Source: Hofstenia miamia
Taxonomy: Eukaryota; Xenacoelomorpha; Acoela; Hofsteniidae
Reading direction: 5' to 3'
Assembly: GCA_900660155.1 (NCBI GenBank)
Contig: CABFPE010000170.1
Span: forward strand, 744,060-808,059
Length of the DNA: 64,000 nucleotides
Below, in pieces: positions 1 to 11,422 of this stretch. Made by a program: the position numbers and the translations under genes. The notes under the pieces are model-generated. The model was not told the origin of the DNA and made no database searches. It saw nothing but the letters and a program-made list of their open reading frames with translations. Position 1 is the first letter of the stretch. Each line of letters opens with the position of its first letter.

Positions 1-2320
1 ACTTTCAAGTTTAGCATACAGAGTTTGTTTGGGTAAATCCTCATTATCTACAATTTTATCAGATGTATGCATTGCAATTTCAAATGCACTTCATGACAGT
101 GTCGTGAAACCGGATTTTTACTCAGGAGTTTAATAACCTAAAGTGTAGCCGAGAAAGGAAACTAAATCTCTAAGATTTTATCCGAAGAATCAGGAGTGTT
201 CAATGTACCGAAATTGGATTTGAACTCGAACCCTCAAAAGTATATCAAAAGTCCGATGATTAATACTAAGAATACGAAAAGACTCCTGTCTATGATAAGG
301 TTTCAACACCACAAAGTTTCTTGTCAATGTCCCTCAAACTTTAATCAGTGAATCAAACTATTTATAAAACCAACTGATTGTACCGGATTGTAAGAATAAT
401 TTTGCCTTATTTACTTATACTGCAAGTTCAATACTATGTATAATTATAAGTTTGATTTTAAAAGCGAATTTTCAAACTTAGTCTTGAACTAGAGATTTAC
501 TAAATAACTCAAATAAATCGAACACGCTTATGTTTTAGTTTAGTAATAAACTTTAATACAAGACGAAATGTAAACCGAATTCTGGTAGCAATTTTATAAC
601 GTAGATTACTACTAAAAAGGCCAAAACTTAACCACTACAAAGTTCCTAAATCACTAATGTCTAAGTTGACAAAATGATTGACGACTCGAGCCTCTAAAAT
701 TGTATCAAAAGCACGGTGAATTATAATTAATAAAACCCTAATTGGCTCTCTATTATTTTAAAAGTTAAACAGACTACACTTCTTTGTAAATGTCTTGAGA
801 TATTTGACAAATCACTGTGTTCCTTTTTATCAACAAAAGAGTGCACGGTAATATTGAAATTTTAGTTACTCTTTGAGCTAAACCAAAATAGACTAATGTA
901 AATTATTTTTAAGACAGGTTTTCTCATACTTTAATGTGAAACTACTGATTTTATTAGCAACACGGAACACCTCTGAACAGGGCTACTTGTTTGTATTTTA
1001 ATAACCTTCAATGTCTCACACGAATGTAATATAAATAAAATGTTTTCCTCTCAGAAGAGTAATTTAGATGAACAATTTTTATGCATTATCACACGCTTTA
1101 CTTTTCTTAGAATTTTCTTAAAGGTCTTTCTTGACTAACACTTTTTGAAGTTCTTTTACAAAGAACAGAATTTACTAGGATGTCTCTCGCCCCTAATGAA
1201 ATTAAAACAAAACTTAATGGTTAATGCCTTTCTAATTTGTACAGAGAGAGAGAACACGCTAATGTTTAATGACAATTCTTATTCTTTTTAAGGTTAATTC
1301 AATTAAAGGGCTCTGTATTTTTGATCAATCCCCACGTATTTTTCCACACAAAACTCCTTTGTACTTCTGAATGTTAAAGATAGTTTTTTAATTCAAACAG
1401 TCGATACTTGATTTCCTTAAAAAAAATGCCAACTTACTTCTGTTGCACTTTTACTTAGAAATTTTACTCTCTCAAAAGTAAATTAAAATTCAAATATAAA
1501 ACAAATGATATTTATTTTACAAGAGGAGATTGCTTATACAAGTTCCACCAATAAATGAATCAAATAACTAAAGTCACATGTTATAATTACTGATATATGA
1601 AACCTCCAAAGTAAATGATTATGATATCAATTTCAAAACATTTACCTGACAAACACCAAAGAAAGTAGGAATAACTTCTAAATCAACCACGAAATGTATT
1701 TTTGCTAACTTTGTACTTGAAGTCTTTGCTCGATGTTTCTTTTCAGAGTATCGTGCAGGGTGTGTGTTTTCTATGAAGTTTTGAAGGTTTTTATACCCTG
1801 TCTTACGTCAGTGTCCTTTGGTTGGCTATCTATCTTCAATTCCATATTTAGCTTGACATTTTTGGCCAATTTTAGTGTTTAATGTCACGTCCGTTATCCC
1901 ATCGTTGTTTGGAGTACCACCTCATTAACAGTTCTTTTGTCTTTTATTTTAACTCGTTAAGTACTTAAAAAGCTTGTTAACCATCGTTTTACCACATAGT
2001 AACCTCTTAAGCTGTTGCAAGCTTCTCACAGATTCGGTAAATATCTAACAAATGCGGTAAATTCCGTTTTCTTCAAAGCCATTTCTTTTCAGTAAAATTT
2101 AAAAATTTAGTGAAATGCAATCCTTAATTCCTTTTTCAGAATTAATTTTTCGCAGACAAATTTAAAATTATTCTATGCAGTTTGAATCCCAGAAATTTTC
2201 CAAATTCCAATTTTACTACAACAGTATTCATGTATAAGTAACTTATTTAAAATAATAATTTTATAAACATGAACATATACGTTTTATGGTTTGAATATAA
2301 AAAGTTGAAAAAATATATTT
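1..2320. other. AT-rich stretch, no gene seen
   Basis: No open frame with a recognisable domain, no RNA gene and no clear terminal repeats were seen on either strand. It is plain AT-rich sequence with short homopolymer runs. Confidence 0.5.
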
Positions 2321-2605
2321 CTAATGTAAATGCATATCATGTTCAAATGAAAGTGGAGGAGGAAACTCTATTTTGTTTAAAGTTTGCATGATAGACATTT
2401 TGGCAATTGAGAACTGTTGATTGTTTAAGCGTCTGAACGTAGGAATCAAGCTTTTGGCAAACGTAGTAGCTTTGTCTTCTTCATAATTTGTAACTTGTTG
2501 CCTTTCCAAAAGAGCTAAACTTCGCTCAATAAATTCGTCGTTTGACAATTTTTTCTTTTTTGGAGGTGTAGATATGTCTTCCTCTAGCGATTCATTTTCA
2601 GCATC
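2321..2605 (-). CDS. BESS-motif terminal exon of MADF/BESS protein
   Basis: Read on the minus strand, a good acceptor (ending TTTAG) precedes 2605. The exon then stays open to a stop at 2321, about 94 codons. It starts with an acidic run, then a PPKKKKL basic patch that could be a nuclear localisation signal, then a segment with TTFAKSLIPTFRRL and KMSIMQTL. That segment matches the BESS protein-interaction motif (hydrophobic pairs around SL.P..R+L and K..I...L). The BESS motif normally ends MADF transcription factors and Harbinger partner proteins. A MADF-like exon lies upstream on the same strand at 4007-4192. The central MADF segment (W..LRD) was not found between them, so the gene is probably incomplete. 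Confidence 0.6.
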   Translation of the reverse strand, partial: DAENESLEEDISTPPKKKKLSNDEFIERSLALLERQQVTNYEEDKATTFAKSLIPTFRRLNNQQFSIAKMSIMQTLNKIEFPPPLSFEHDMHLH

Positions 2606-2772
2606 CTAAATTTTTTGTTGTTTATAAGATGCATATTTTAATAATTAAATAAAATCATCTTAATTCTTATGTTTGGTTAAAAATTGTTATATTTCGCAAA
2701 ATAAAATAACTTATACAATATTGAAGCATATATATAATCACTTTGAATGTAGATTTTTGTATGAATATTTAG

Positions 2773-3525
2773 ATGCCATCTACGAAAGAGGAGTGGATAA
2801 CCGTTGTGAATGATTATGAGAGCCTATGGAATTTCCCCAATGTTATAGGTGCAATTGATGGAAAGCATGTAAAAATTCAAGCTCCGAAGAAAAGTGGTTC
2901 CTTATTTTACAACTACAAAGGATATTTTAGCATAATAATGATGGGTGTAGCCAATGCTCTTTATCAATTTATTTATTTGGATGTTGGTAGCAACGGTCGT
3001 GTAAATGACAGCAGTGTTTATATGCAAACAAAATTAAAAAACGCTATTGATATTAATAGTTTAAATATTCAGGCTATTGATACTAATAGTTTAAATATTC
3101 CAGAAGTGAGAAGGATTCCTGGAACGAACAATGCTTTTCCGTTGTTTTTTTTACTGGTTAAGCCTTATAGTGGGAATAATCTTTCAGTTTCACAACAAGT
3201 TTTTAATTATCGTCTTTCATGTGCCAGACGTTGTATTGAAAATGCATTTGGAACAATGGCAACAAGATTTAGGATCATGCTAAATTCAATCAATTTAGAC
3301 CCTGAAAAAGTTGGAAAGCTTATTCTTAACCCTGAAAAAGTTGGAAAGCTTATTCTTTGTATTGAAAGATTGCATAATTATCTCATTCAAATTAAAAGAA
3401 CGCGAAGAAGTAATTTAAATTTACAAATTAATAATTCCAGTAAACTAAATTCCATTATTAATAAAGGCAGTATTAACTACGCCATATCGGCAAAGGAAAT
3501 GCGTGAATATTTTTTTTGGAAATAA
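2773..3525 (+). CDS. PIF/Harbinger DDE transposase, C-terminal part
   Basis: The 250-residue open frame matches the DDE_Tnp_4 fold of PIF/Harbinger nucleases. It has WNFPNVIGAIDGKHV with the first catalytic Asp, then DVGSNGRVNDSSVY, then FNYRLSCARRCIENAFGT carrying the catalytic Glu. The N-terminal helix-turn-helix region usual in the family is missing. The ATG directly follows a TTTAG acceptor-like sequence, so an upstream exon may have existed or been lost. The segment normally reading like GD.AFPL is altered to NNAFPL, so the third acidic site of the fold may be absent. Two short in-frame tandem duplications lie inside: SLNIQAIDTN-type near 3050-3105 and PEKVGKLIL twice at 3301-3357. The enzyme would cut and rejoin element ends in the nucleus, but it is probably inactive now. 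Confidence 0.85.
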   Translation: MPSTKEEWITVVNDYESLWNFPNVIGAIDGKHVKIQAPKKSGSLFYNYKGYFSIIMMGVANALYQFIYLDVGSNGRVNDSSVYMQTKLKNAIDINSLNIQAIDTNSLNIPEVRRIPGTNNAFPLFFLLVKPYSGNNLSVSQQVFNYRLSCARRCIENAFGTMATRFRIMLNSINLDPEKVGKLILNPEKVGKLILCIERLHNYLIQIKRTRRSNLNLQINNSSKLNSIINKGSINYAISAKEMREYFFWK

Positions 3526-4006
3526 ATTATTTTAAACTTAAAAATTTACCAGAGACGAGCCGTGAAGACACTGAGTCTTTTAGGAACTGCAAATGTGTGT
3601 AAAATGCCCATCGGGAGACATAGGCTTGAGAGGTTCCATTGCTGCTGGTGGGGAGACTTAGGTTTTTGAGGTCCCCCCTCATATAATAATTTAAAAGATT
3701 ATTCCAAGGCTTTATTACTTCTGCTTCTAAATTACAATTATTTACAAATTTATAAAACTAACACATTTGTTATCACTGATAATTATTTTAAGTAAAATTT
3801 GTTATTATTAATGCTTTTATGATATTGAGTGATTTAATTATTAATTTTAGAATCTTAAAAGACTTATTTTTAAATAATGACAAATCAGAATTTCAAATGA
3901 AATCATTTAGGTCTAAACATATTAACCAAATCCTCATTAGTCAATGTAATGTGTATGCATGTATATTTGTTATTTATCAAACTAAAAAATATTATAATGA
4001 GCTTAC

Positions 4007-4192
4007 CAGATTTGTTTAATTGCTCTCCAATCCGTTTAAAAGAATTAGATCTTTGGACCTTGTTATGGTACAGCTCATTTTGCACGTTCCAAACGCGTTC
4101 ATCCTCCTCTATCAGTGCAATTAATTTAAGGACGTCATTGTGCGCCCACTGCTGGTGGGCGGTGCAATTCGGGTACAGGTCGTTCTCAGCCG
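4007..4192 (-). CDS. MADF/SANT-like exon (partial)
   Basis: On the minus strand this frame contains QQWAHNDVLKLIALIEED, then ERVWNV, then YHNKVQRSNSFKRIGEQL, and ends at a strong donor (TCTG followed by GTAAGC at 4006). The pattern W..+.VL.LI.LIEE...VWN...Y.N+..R..SF..I...L is that of MADF/SANT-like DNA-binding domains in Harbinger partner proteins. There is an in-frame stop a little upstream (to the right) and no ATG, so the start is missing or lies in another exon. The exon is clearly richer in G+C than its surroundings. It should splice toward the BESS exon at 2321-2605. Confidence 0.55.
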
Positions 4193-6610
4193 TCTTGGGA
4201 CTGCCGCGTAAACCCGTTCAGTTCTGGGGCGCTTAGTTGATCCAGATTATTCTCGTGTTACTATTGATGGCAGCTTTGTTGTCTCGCTTCGGCCCTAATT
4301 GCCACGTAATCCTAGATGCTGCCAGCGCAGAACATATCCGTAGTAGTTGCGACTGCATTATATCTGTATCAGTCCAGATGCATACTAAGCTGGCCTCAAT
4401 AATGTATACTACTTTAAAATGCCTATGTCGAAATGGTACTCTTGGAGGTTTTACTTTTGCGAGATTAGATGCTACGCTATCACTGTGTTATTGCTTTTCT
4501 ATATTGCTAACTGTGATGATGTTAGAATATATATATATATATATAATATATATATAAAATTTTACTTTTACGAATGTATTGTAAATGTTGTTTAATATGA
4601 ACATAGTTTAAACCGAATATCTCAGTAGTTTCCAAAATGTACATCATTTAATTTGTGCTACATAAAGTTATCATATCTGAAATTAATTTTTTCTTTGCCA
4701 TCTCTATATTTGAGAAATTAAACATACGAATTTCCTACAGGGGTATGATTGTTTAGGAAATGTATTCTGCGATTGTGAGTTAGGTTAGATATGAAAATAT
4801 GTACATGTACATAAAATTTGGGAAACTCTTTTCTAATTATATTTATTTCAATTAAATAGGCTAAATAATTGTTTTTAACATAAATTGTACATTTGAGAAA
4901 GAATATTAATCTATGTACATATGCAGCCGCAAAATGATCAATAAAATCATTAATAGAATCAAGAGAATCGTCTATAAATCATCTCGATTTGAAAACTGAT
5001 CAATACCACATCAAGTATACCAAACATTTTATTTACATCTTCGAACAATTACTCAAAGCATATTAGGGAAGTTAGAAATATGGTATATTGACACATATAT
5101 TTTTTAACGTGCTGCCATGTACTTATGCACATTAGAGTTAGAAATTTTTTCCTGGGCCGAAGTATTTGAAAATATTTAGTATTTTTCAATAAAAATTTTT
5201 TCTTTAGGAAATTTTTAAATTTTTCTTTTTACTCATAACAAAATGTTCCGAATGTCTGAAGCCGAAAGCATCAATTCCCATATTTTTTTGGAAAGACTAA
5301 CCAAGCTCTTGATTATCAAAATTAAGATGTGGTTTGTGAGCTATGAACAGTTATTAGTTTTATGGGAAAGCATCAGATGTTAAAAGTATTCCTGTGAAGT
5401 TTATAATTAACAAATATACGAATAATGTTATTGTAGAAAACAAATAACTTTTTTTCGACTAAGCAATTGACGGTTTGCAATATCTGCCATCCCTGCCCAA
5501 AATTATAGCATTGAGTGACGATAACTCGCGGTTTGCTTGCACGTTTTTTTAGTTATTACACAATGTAAGAAAAGATTTCAAAATAAATCATAGCATAATA
5601 TTCATTTGGGGATTCACATTTATGTGTTTTATATGCTAATTTTGATGTAAGCATGGATTTTTCTCCATTTTGTTAGCATGAGTTCTAGTTAGCATAATAA
5701 ACTGAAAATTGAGGTTGCACAACAACCCTAATATGAACATTGGGTGGCAATTGCCACTGCACATAAATATTTCAAATTGCTCTTTATATAAAGCAAAAAT
5801 GCCCTAGGATTGTTATGACAGTGTGCAGGGAGCAAATTATACAGACAACGAGATATAAATATTATCTTATATAGTTTTTGAAAAATGGTTCATTTGATTT
5901 TATTAATTTCATTTTTTATTAATAACTTTGTACATCACTGCTAAATTCAAGTGTATTTAGTATATAAATGCCGCATTGTATAATTTCCCAGGGGATATAT
6001 ATATATATTTTTTTTTAAATGTCTCTTTCTCTTACATTTTCGTCTTTTTGTGAGTGATTACCTGTTAAAAGTCATCATCCAAATGTTAAATTTATTGGTT
6101 TGTTCCTTATGTTAATTTTTATTTTGATTACTTCTTTGTGATATGAGCTTAAAGCTCTGGATAATAGAAAAATTAATTGATCAGAATATGGCAGATATAT
6201 TGAATGCCATTTTAAATTCATTTCGCATTACAAAAAACTTAAATGTAATTATTGTTAAAATAACACTTAAATTATCGTTGTTTTTATATTTATGCTATCA
6301 TGCACTACTAAATATTAACATATTTGCATCACTTTTTGTTTACTTTTAGTTGTATGTGAAGCGTGATTTAAGTCTATTTGTATTGTAATGTCCTTCAACT
6401 TTGTCCAAATATTTTAATGCTTTGTTTTGATTTATTGTGGATCATACATTTTGTCTTCCATTTCATTTTTCACTTTATAGAAATGGCTTATATTTATTTT
6501 AGTTTTAGCGAATTGCTAAAATCCAATATCTTTCCTTTACAGTAATACTTGTACTCTATGAATTACATCATCGTAATAGAAATATTACTTTTTGCCAACC
6601 AGGTTTTCTG
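4193..6610. other. Non-coding, AT microsatellites
   Basis: A moderately GC-rich island runs to about 4450, then AT-rich DNA with an (AT)n tract around 4530-4557 and another near 5996-6010. The 106-codon open frame at 4237-4557 ends in the microsatellite and has no recognisable domain. Confidence 0.4.
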
Positions 6611-6763
6611 CATATGCTTCAAGGAACATAGGGTATAATACAACAATTCTGCATTATATAAATCTTATGTTACTCATTTATGGAGCAATTCACTTATCAG
6701 CACTCCAGTGCATGTACTCTTCAAGGAACATAGGGTATAATACAACAATTCTGCATTATATAA
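6611..6763 (+). repeat. Direct repeat, 102-bp period
   Basis: A ~45-bp block beginning CTTCAAGGAACATAGGGTAT occurs at 6617-6661 and again at 6719-6763, essentially identical. The flanking words (GCATATG/GCATGTA) are also similar, so the unit looks like a 102-bp tandem duplication. The second copy ends just before a donor-like AAAG/GTAACT at about 6799. Confidence 0.8.
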
Positions 6764-7230
6764 AATCTTCACAAGAAATCTTTAAAGAACTGGAAAGGTA
6801 ACTCCTTTAATTAATTTAAATTAGATTGCCTTATTATATGCATGGATTAGAATTTTTGGTTATAAAAAGTTATAGCTCAAGCCATAGAGAGAATTTCACA
6901 AAAATGTATATTTGCATGTTGACTTTCCGCAATAATGTGAAACTAATCCATGGATGTCTATCTGCATGCACTGGCATCATCCTCCAATTTTGTTGGGCAA
7001 AGCTTGAAGGAATAATAAATATAAGGAAGTTTTGTTTTAAGAATACTTGCTTATTCTTAAGAGATTATAATAATTGACAACATTAATTCTCATGAAAAAC
7101 CATGTATTTCTATGGAAATCTATTAAAACTGATCATTTTATTGAAATTTAGGTTTACTGACCTATGAAACCTAGTATTGTATGTGTTATCTCTTGATGTA
7201 GTGTTGAAATTTATATTTAAAAATTTCACA

Positions 7231-7505
7231 TTAAATTCCATTGAAAATTCTGACAATGCTCATCCCATCCCATTCCATGTTATTCTCATTTCCTATTAAT
7301 CTTTTCACAGTCTTCACTTCATACAAGAATTTACCCACTCTACTTCGAATTTGTCCATCACTACTGTTTGATATAAATTTGTTTTTTAACAATGGATCCG
7401 TCCTGCATTTGTGGAACACAATTGCCATAATCAAGATCACTAAATGGGCTGTTGCCATAAATAAATTGTTCTTGCTTGGCCAAATCATCTACAGAGATAC
7501 ATTGT
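7231..7505 (-). other. Exon-like open segment, unassigned
   Basis: On the minus strand a good acceptor (CTCTGTAG) precedes about 7490. Two overlapping frames stay open: one of 85 codons to 7231, and a shorter one reading DDLAKQEQFIYGNSPFSDLD and ending IYIKQ. The shorter one has the residue balance of a real protein, but I cannot name a family. It may be an exon of a gene whose other parts are not visible, or the remnant of one. Confidence 0.25.
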
Positions 7506-7510
7506 TTTAA

Positions 7511-8329
7511 ACCTATTTAATTTCACCCTGAATGCCTTGTTTGTACGAATGTTCTTTGTGTTTATTTCATATATCAAGCTTTTTAATTAGGGGGGAAGAG
7601 ATATCTGACTGCCATTATTAATATTTTAACAAAAACTTTCATAATTTCTGCAAATTGAGGTGTATTATTATAGTTATTCAATAAAATGCTATTTGATGTT
7701 CCATAATTTGATTAGTGAGTCTAAAATTTAACAAAGTTGATTGGCTAATGAGGGGTAGGATAAAGAAATAATACATTGTTGATGTTTATTCTACTAGTAT
7801 GGCAGCCAAAGAAGTTTTAGGGGCAAATAATTTCATAGAAAAATACTAAATAAATGGGGTAAATTGGAGGAAACCGTCTCTTATGAAAAATTAATTAAAT
7901 ATAAAAGCTTGAATAAAAGACTGAAATACCGAGTTTATATTTGTGATTTGCAATGAAGTCCATATTACTTTAATTTGGAACTGCCAGTTATGCGTGCGTT
8001 TAAGTCTTATATTGCTCGTGTAGAATATCAGTTATTTTGTTACTTTCTTGATAATGCCCGTTTTCCGCCACATTACTTCAGCAATAGCTTCCTAATTTAA
8101 CTGAATTAATTGTTGCGTATTAAACTTTGATGTGTCTAAGCTTAGTGTTAATGTTGGCATAGCCAATCTATTATACAGTAGCCAAACATTCAGATGTATA
8201 CATGTAGTTGTAAGCGTTTACTGTCACGTATACTTATAGTGTTTAATTTTTCGAACATGCTCTACTTCTGGTTATTAAACCATTTTTGTTCAACGTTTTG
8301 TTTTTGCTAAACTTTTTGTATGTTTTAGA
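7511..8329. other. Region upstream of NADSYN1
   Basis: No coding potential was recognised. It should hold the NADSYN1 promoter and 5' untranslated sequence; no clear TATA or initiator could be singled out. Confidence 0.4.
8296..8329 (+). promoter_or_regulatory. 3' splice acceptor just before NADSYN1 start
   Basis: A T-rich tract ending TTTTGTATGTTTTAG lies directly before the start codon (AG at 8327-8328, ATG at 8330). This is a textbook acceptor with a single base of 5' leader. It implies either an upstream non-coding exon or addition of a trans-spliced leader. Confidence 0.5.
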
Positions 8330-10295
8330 ATGGTTTCATGTGTACGTCTCGCAGCTGTATCTCTAAACCTAACCGCATTAGACTTCGCGTGGAACTATGA
8401 TAAAATTCTACAAAGCATTGTTCAATCAAAGAAAGAAGGAGCTTGCTATCGATTTGGACCAGAACTGGAAATACCTGGTTACTGTTGTTATGATGCATTT
8501 CATGAAACGGACACAGATCTACACTCTCTCGAGGTCTTATCAAAGCTCCTTTCTCACGAGACTTGTCAAGATATTATTGTCGACGTTGGAATGCCTGTAA
8601 TGCACCGTAACGTAAGATATAATTGCAGAGTTGTTTTTTACAATAAAAATATTGTTCTTATTCGTCCAAAAATGCATTTAGCAAATTTTAACAATTACAG
8701 GGAACATCGATATTTCACCTCATGGAACAAACCAGGTGTTGTTGAAGAGCACATTCTACCATCTCTTATATCTGATATTAATGGGCAGGAAACATGTATT
8801 TTCGGTGATGCTGTTATTGACACGTTGGACACATGCATTGGTATTGAAAGTTGTGAAGAGTTGTGGTCTTCTGCTTCGCGCCACATAGCTTTAGCATTTG
8901 CTGGTGCCGAAATATTTGTTAACGGCAGCGCGAGTCATTTTAAGTTGGGTAAATCGCAGGACCGTGCTCTCCTGGTTAACTCTGCTACTTTCAAATGCGG
9001 TGGTGTTTATGGTTTTACTAATCTAAATGGTTGTGATGGAGAACGCTTATATTTTGCTGGTGATACATTGTGGTCTAAAAATGGAGAGATTTTTGCATAT
9101 AATGATATTTTTTCCATCGATGATGTTCAGGTCACTATAGGAGAGTTTGATTTAGCATCAGTCCGTGCATACCGATGTCAGTTGCCTCTGTATGGGCCTA
9201 TGAACTCAGAGTCATGCAACTTTCCTCGGGTTAAGATTCAAATATCAATTTGTAAAAATTCATGTAATCCATTGCATAAAACTTGTGAATACACTCAATC
9301 TACACATGTTGAAGAAATTTCTAAAAGTACTGCCTTGTGGTTGTGGGATTATTTACGTAAAAGTGGTATGTCTGGATACTTTCTTCCCCTTAGTGGTGGT
9401 ATGGACAGCTCATCAGTTGCTTGTATTGTTGCCTTTATGTGCAAGATTCTTTTTGTTGCAATTGAGGAGGGAAATGAGGACGTTCTTTCTGATGTTCGAC
9501 GTGTTGTAAAAGATAATTCATTCATGCCGACATCATATCAGCAAATAACAAATAAAATTTTATCAACATGCTATATGGCGAGTCGTCATAGTTCGCAGGA
9601 TACAAAACTTCGCGCAATAAACTTATCTAAGCAAATTGGCGCTGACCATTCTAGTCTATTGATTGATACAATTGTTGATGCAGCTGTAGGAGTTTTTGAG
9701 TCACTGACCGGTAAGGCCATTAAATTTAAAATGAGTGGAGGAGGCGACACCGAAGATCTTGCTCTTCAAAACATTCAGGCCCGTGTGCGAATGTTGCTTT
9801 CTTATTTGATGGCGCAGTTATTGAGGTATAGCAAAGGAGCAGATGGGTCTTTATTAGTCCTTGGTTCTTCCAATGTTGATGAATCACTGCGAGGGTACAT
9901 GACCAAATATGATTGCTCTAGTGCTGATGTAAATCCTATCGGTGGTATAAGTAAAACACATTTGAAGCTCTTCCTTGAATATGCTATGGTACAACTGAAC
10001 CTCCCTTCATTGAAAAGTGTCATAAATGCTGTACCGTCTGCCGAATTGCGCCCTGTCAGTGAAAATGCGGTTCAGTCAGATGAAGAAGAAATGGGTATTT
10101 TAAATATATTTTACTATTAGCTATTCAATCCTTTGTCCCACATAAAGGCTAAGTCATTTCAAATATACATGTACTTCATTTTGTTATATAGAGAATATGT
10201 TTCTCGATATTATGATAAATCAAGCTTTTTACTAATAGGTATTGTTTACATTGCAGAAATAATTCTTTCAACGCGTTGTCATCATTTACCAGTAT

Positions 10296-10336
<41 letters not shown>

Positions 10337-11342
10337 ACCGCTCAAAAGTCTGAGTCCAAAGATGTAAAATATTCAATGAACAGACTTGTGCGTTACTAAT
10401 GATGTTTTATTAGATGGCAATTATAAGTTTTTATAGCGCATTTTCTATATTTTACATGCAGGCTCCTAGCTTTCAACAAGGTCTCTAGGTCTTCAGGGCA
10501 ATACTGCACAGGGATATGTTGGGTCCACACCAGCATAATTTTCTCCTTCAAATCATTAAAAAAAGATGTGAGATTTCTCTCAGCAAGATGACTTTTTAGA
10601 ATGTTCCAACAGTTTTCAATAAAGTTCAAATCAGACGAGTTGTAAAACCATTTTGATACAGTTTGACATTGTTTAATTTTCGCCAGTTTTGCATTGTGGC
10701 AAAGAGCCTATATCTTGTGGGAGGATAGTTCCTTCCCCATACAATGGTATAGAAATCTGCTCTTGAATAAAATGCTAAAAGCGTTAGAAAGTGTATGTAG
10801 TAAGTAACTTTCTCTCCTAGTAAGACTTGAATTTACATCGTTTGTCTCAGATTTTTGAACGGTACTGTATACAAATTTCTATAAAATGCATGCTTCCTTT
10901 CTAAATTTGGTTTTATGTTTACAATTTGAGATTTTCTTGATATGAAACTCGAAGAGCTTTTTAGAATCAAATACTTAATTGTAATAACTGTTATTGCTTA
11001 CCTTACATAATATAAATTTTCATAGGTATGACTTATGACGAACTCTCAACATACGGTATTCTGCGGAAGGTGCATAAATGTGGTCCATATTCAATGTTCT
11101 GCAACTTGTTATTCATGTGGAAAAACCTTCATACTCCTGAAGTAATTGCAAAGAAAGTAAAGCACTTCTTTACGTTTTACGCCATCAATCGCCACAAAAT
11201 GACTGTGTTGACACCTTCAGTTTTCATCCAATCATATTCACCCGACGATAATAGGTTCGATCTCCGTCAAATTGTCTACAATTACCATTGGCCGTGGCAG
11301 TTTCAGGCTATTGATCGTCATTTACAACAGTTGCAGAATTGA
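8330..11342 (+). CDS. NADSYN1: Glutamine-dependent NAD+ synthetase (2 exons)
   Basis: This is the last step of NAD+ synthesis: ATP-dependent amidation of nicotinic acid adenine dinucleotide using ammonia from glutamine, in the cytosol. Exon 1 is 8330-10094 and exon 2 is 11026-11342. The join (ATGG/GTATTT donor, TTTCATAG acceptor) restores the conserved [13 protein letters not shown] run. The product is 693 residues, close to human NADSYN1 (about 706). The N-terminal nitrilase domain (about 1-275) keeps the triad Glu45 (GPELEI), Lys114 ([10 protein letters not shown]) and Cys175 (ESCEELW). The synthetase domain has the P-loop SGGMDS at 355-360 (Met where Val or Ile is usual), then [26 protein letters not shown] and, in exon 2, [10 protein letters not shown] and [12 protein letters not shown]. 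No break is seen. The start matches the human N-terminus in length. The gene has only one coding intron, which carries a Tc1 derivative. Confidence 0.97.
10095..11025 (+). other. Intron of NADSYN1
   Basis: A GT..AG intron of 931 bp. It holds an (AT)n tract at about 10301-10330 and a Tc1-like element (10333-10867). Nothing else was recognised. Confidence 0.9.
10333..10867 (-). mobile_element. Tc1/mariner deletion derivative
   Basis: The ends are inverted repeats: GTACCGCTCAAAAGTCTGAG on the left and, reading inward from the right, CAGTACCGTTCAAAAATCTG. A TA follows the right end, and TG (a likely mutated TA) precedes the left. Inside, the minus strand at 10396-10629 encodes the C-terminal end of a Tc1 transposase ([14 protein letters not shown], then [14 protein letters not shown]). 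Most of the transposase is missing, leaving 535 bp. It inserted at an (AT)n tract within the NADSYN1 intron. Without a full transposase it would be non-autonomous. Confidence 0.88.
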
Positions 11343-11422
11343 TTTTTTTCTGCAATTCTACTTTTCTACTTATCTTAAAGACTATTTTTTTACAATTTCA
11401 AATTTTTACAAAAAATTATATN

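Larger units (their letters stand above)
2321..4192. mobile_element. PIF/Harbinger-like locus, decayed
   Basis: The locus combines a sense DDE transposase (2773-3525) with two antisense exons that read as a MADF/SANT-like segment (4007-4192) and a BESS motif (2321-2605). Harbinger elements are known to carry a transposase plus a separate DNA-binding MADF/Myb-type protein, so the combination supports the assignment. The partner gene spans the transposase, with the transposase lying inside its apparent intron in opposite orientation. I could not identify terminal inverted repeats or the 3-bp target duplication, so the outer limits are those of the coding remnants. Alternatively a Harbinger transposase inserted into an unrelated MADF gene. 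Confidence 0.6.

Noticed and set aside
4237-4557. 106-codon open frame
   Set aside because: It ends in an AT microsatellite, has no domain and is antisense-adjacent to the MADF-like exon.
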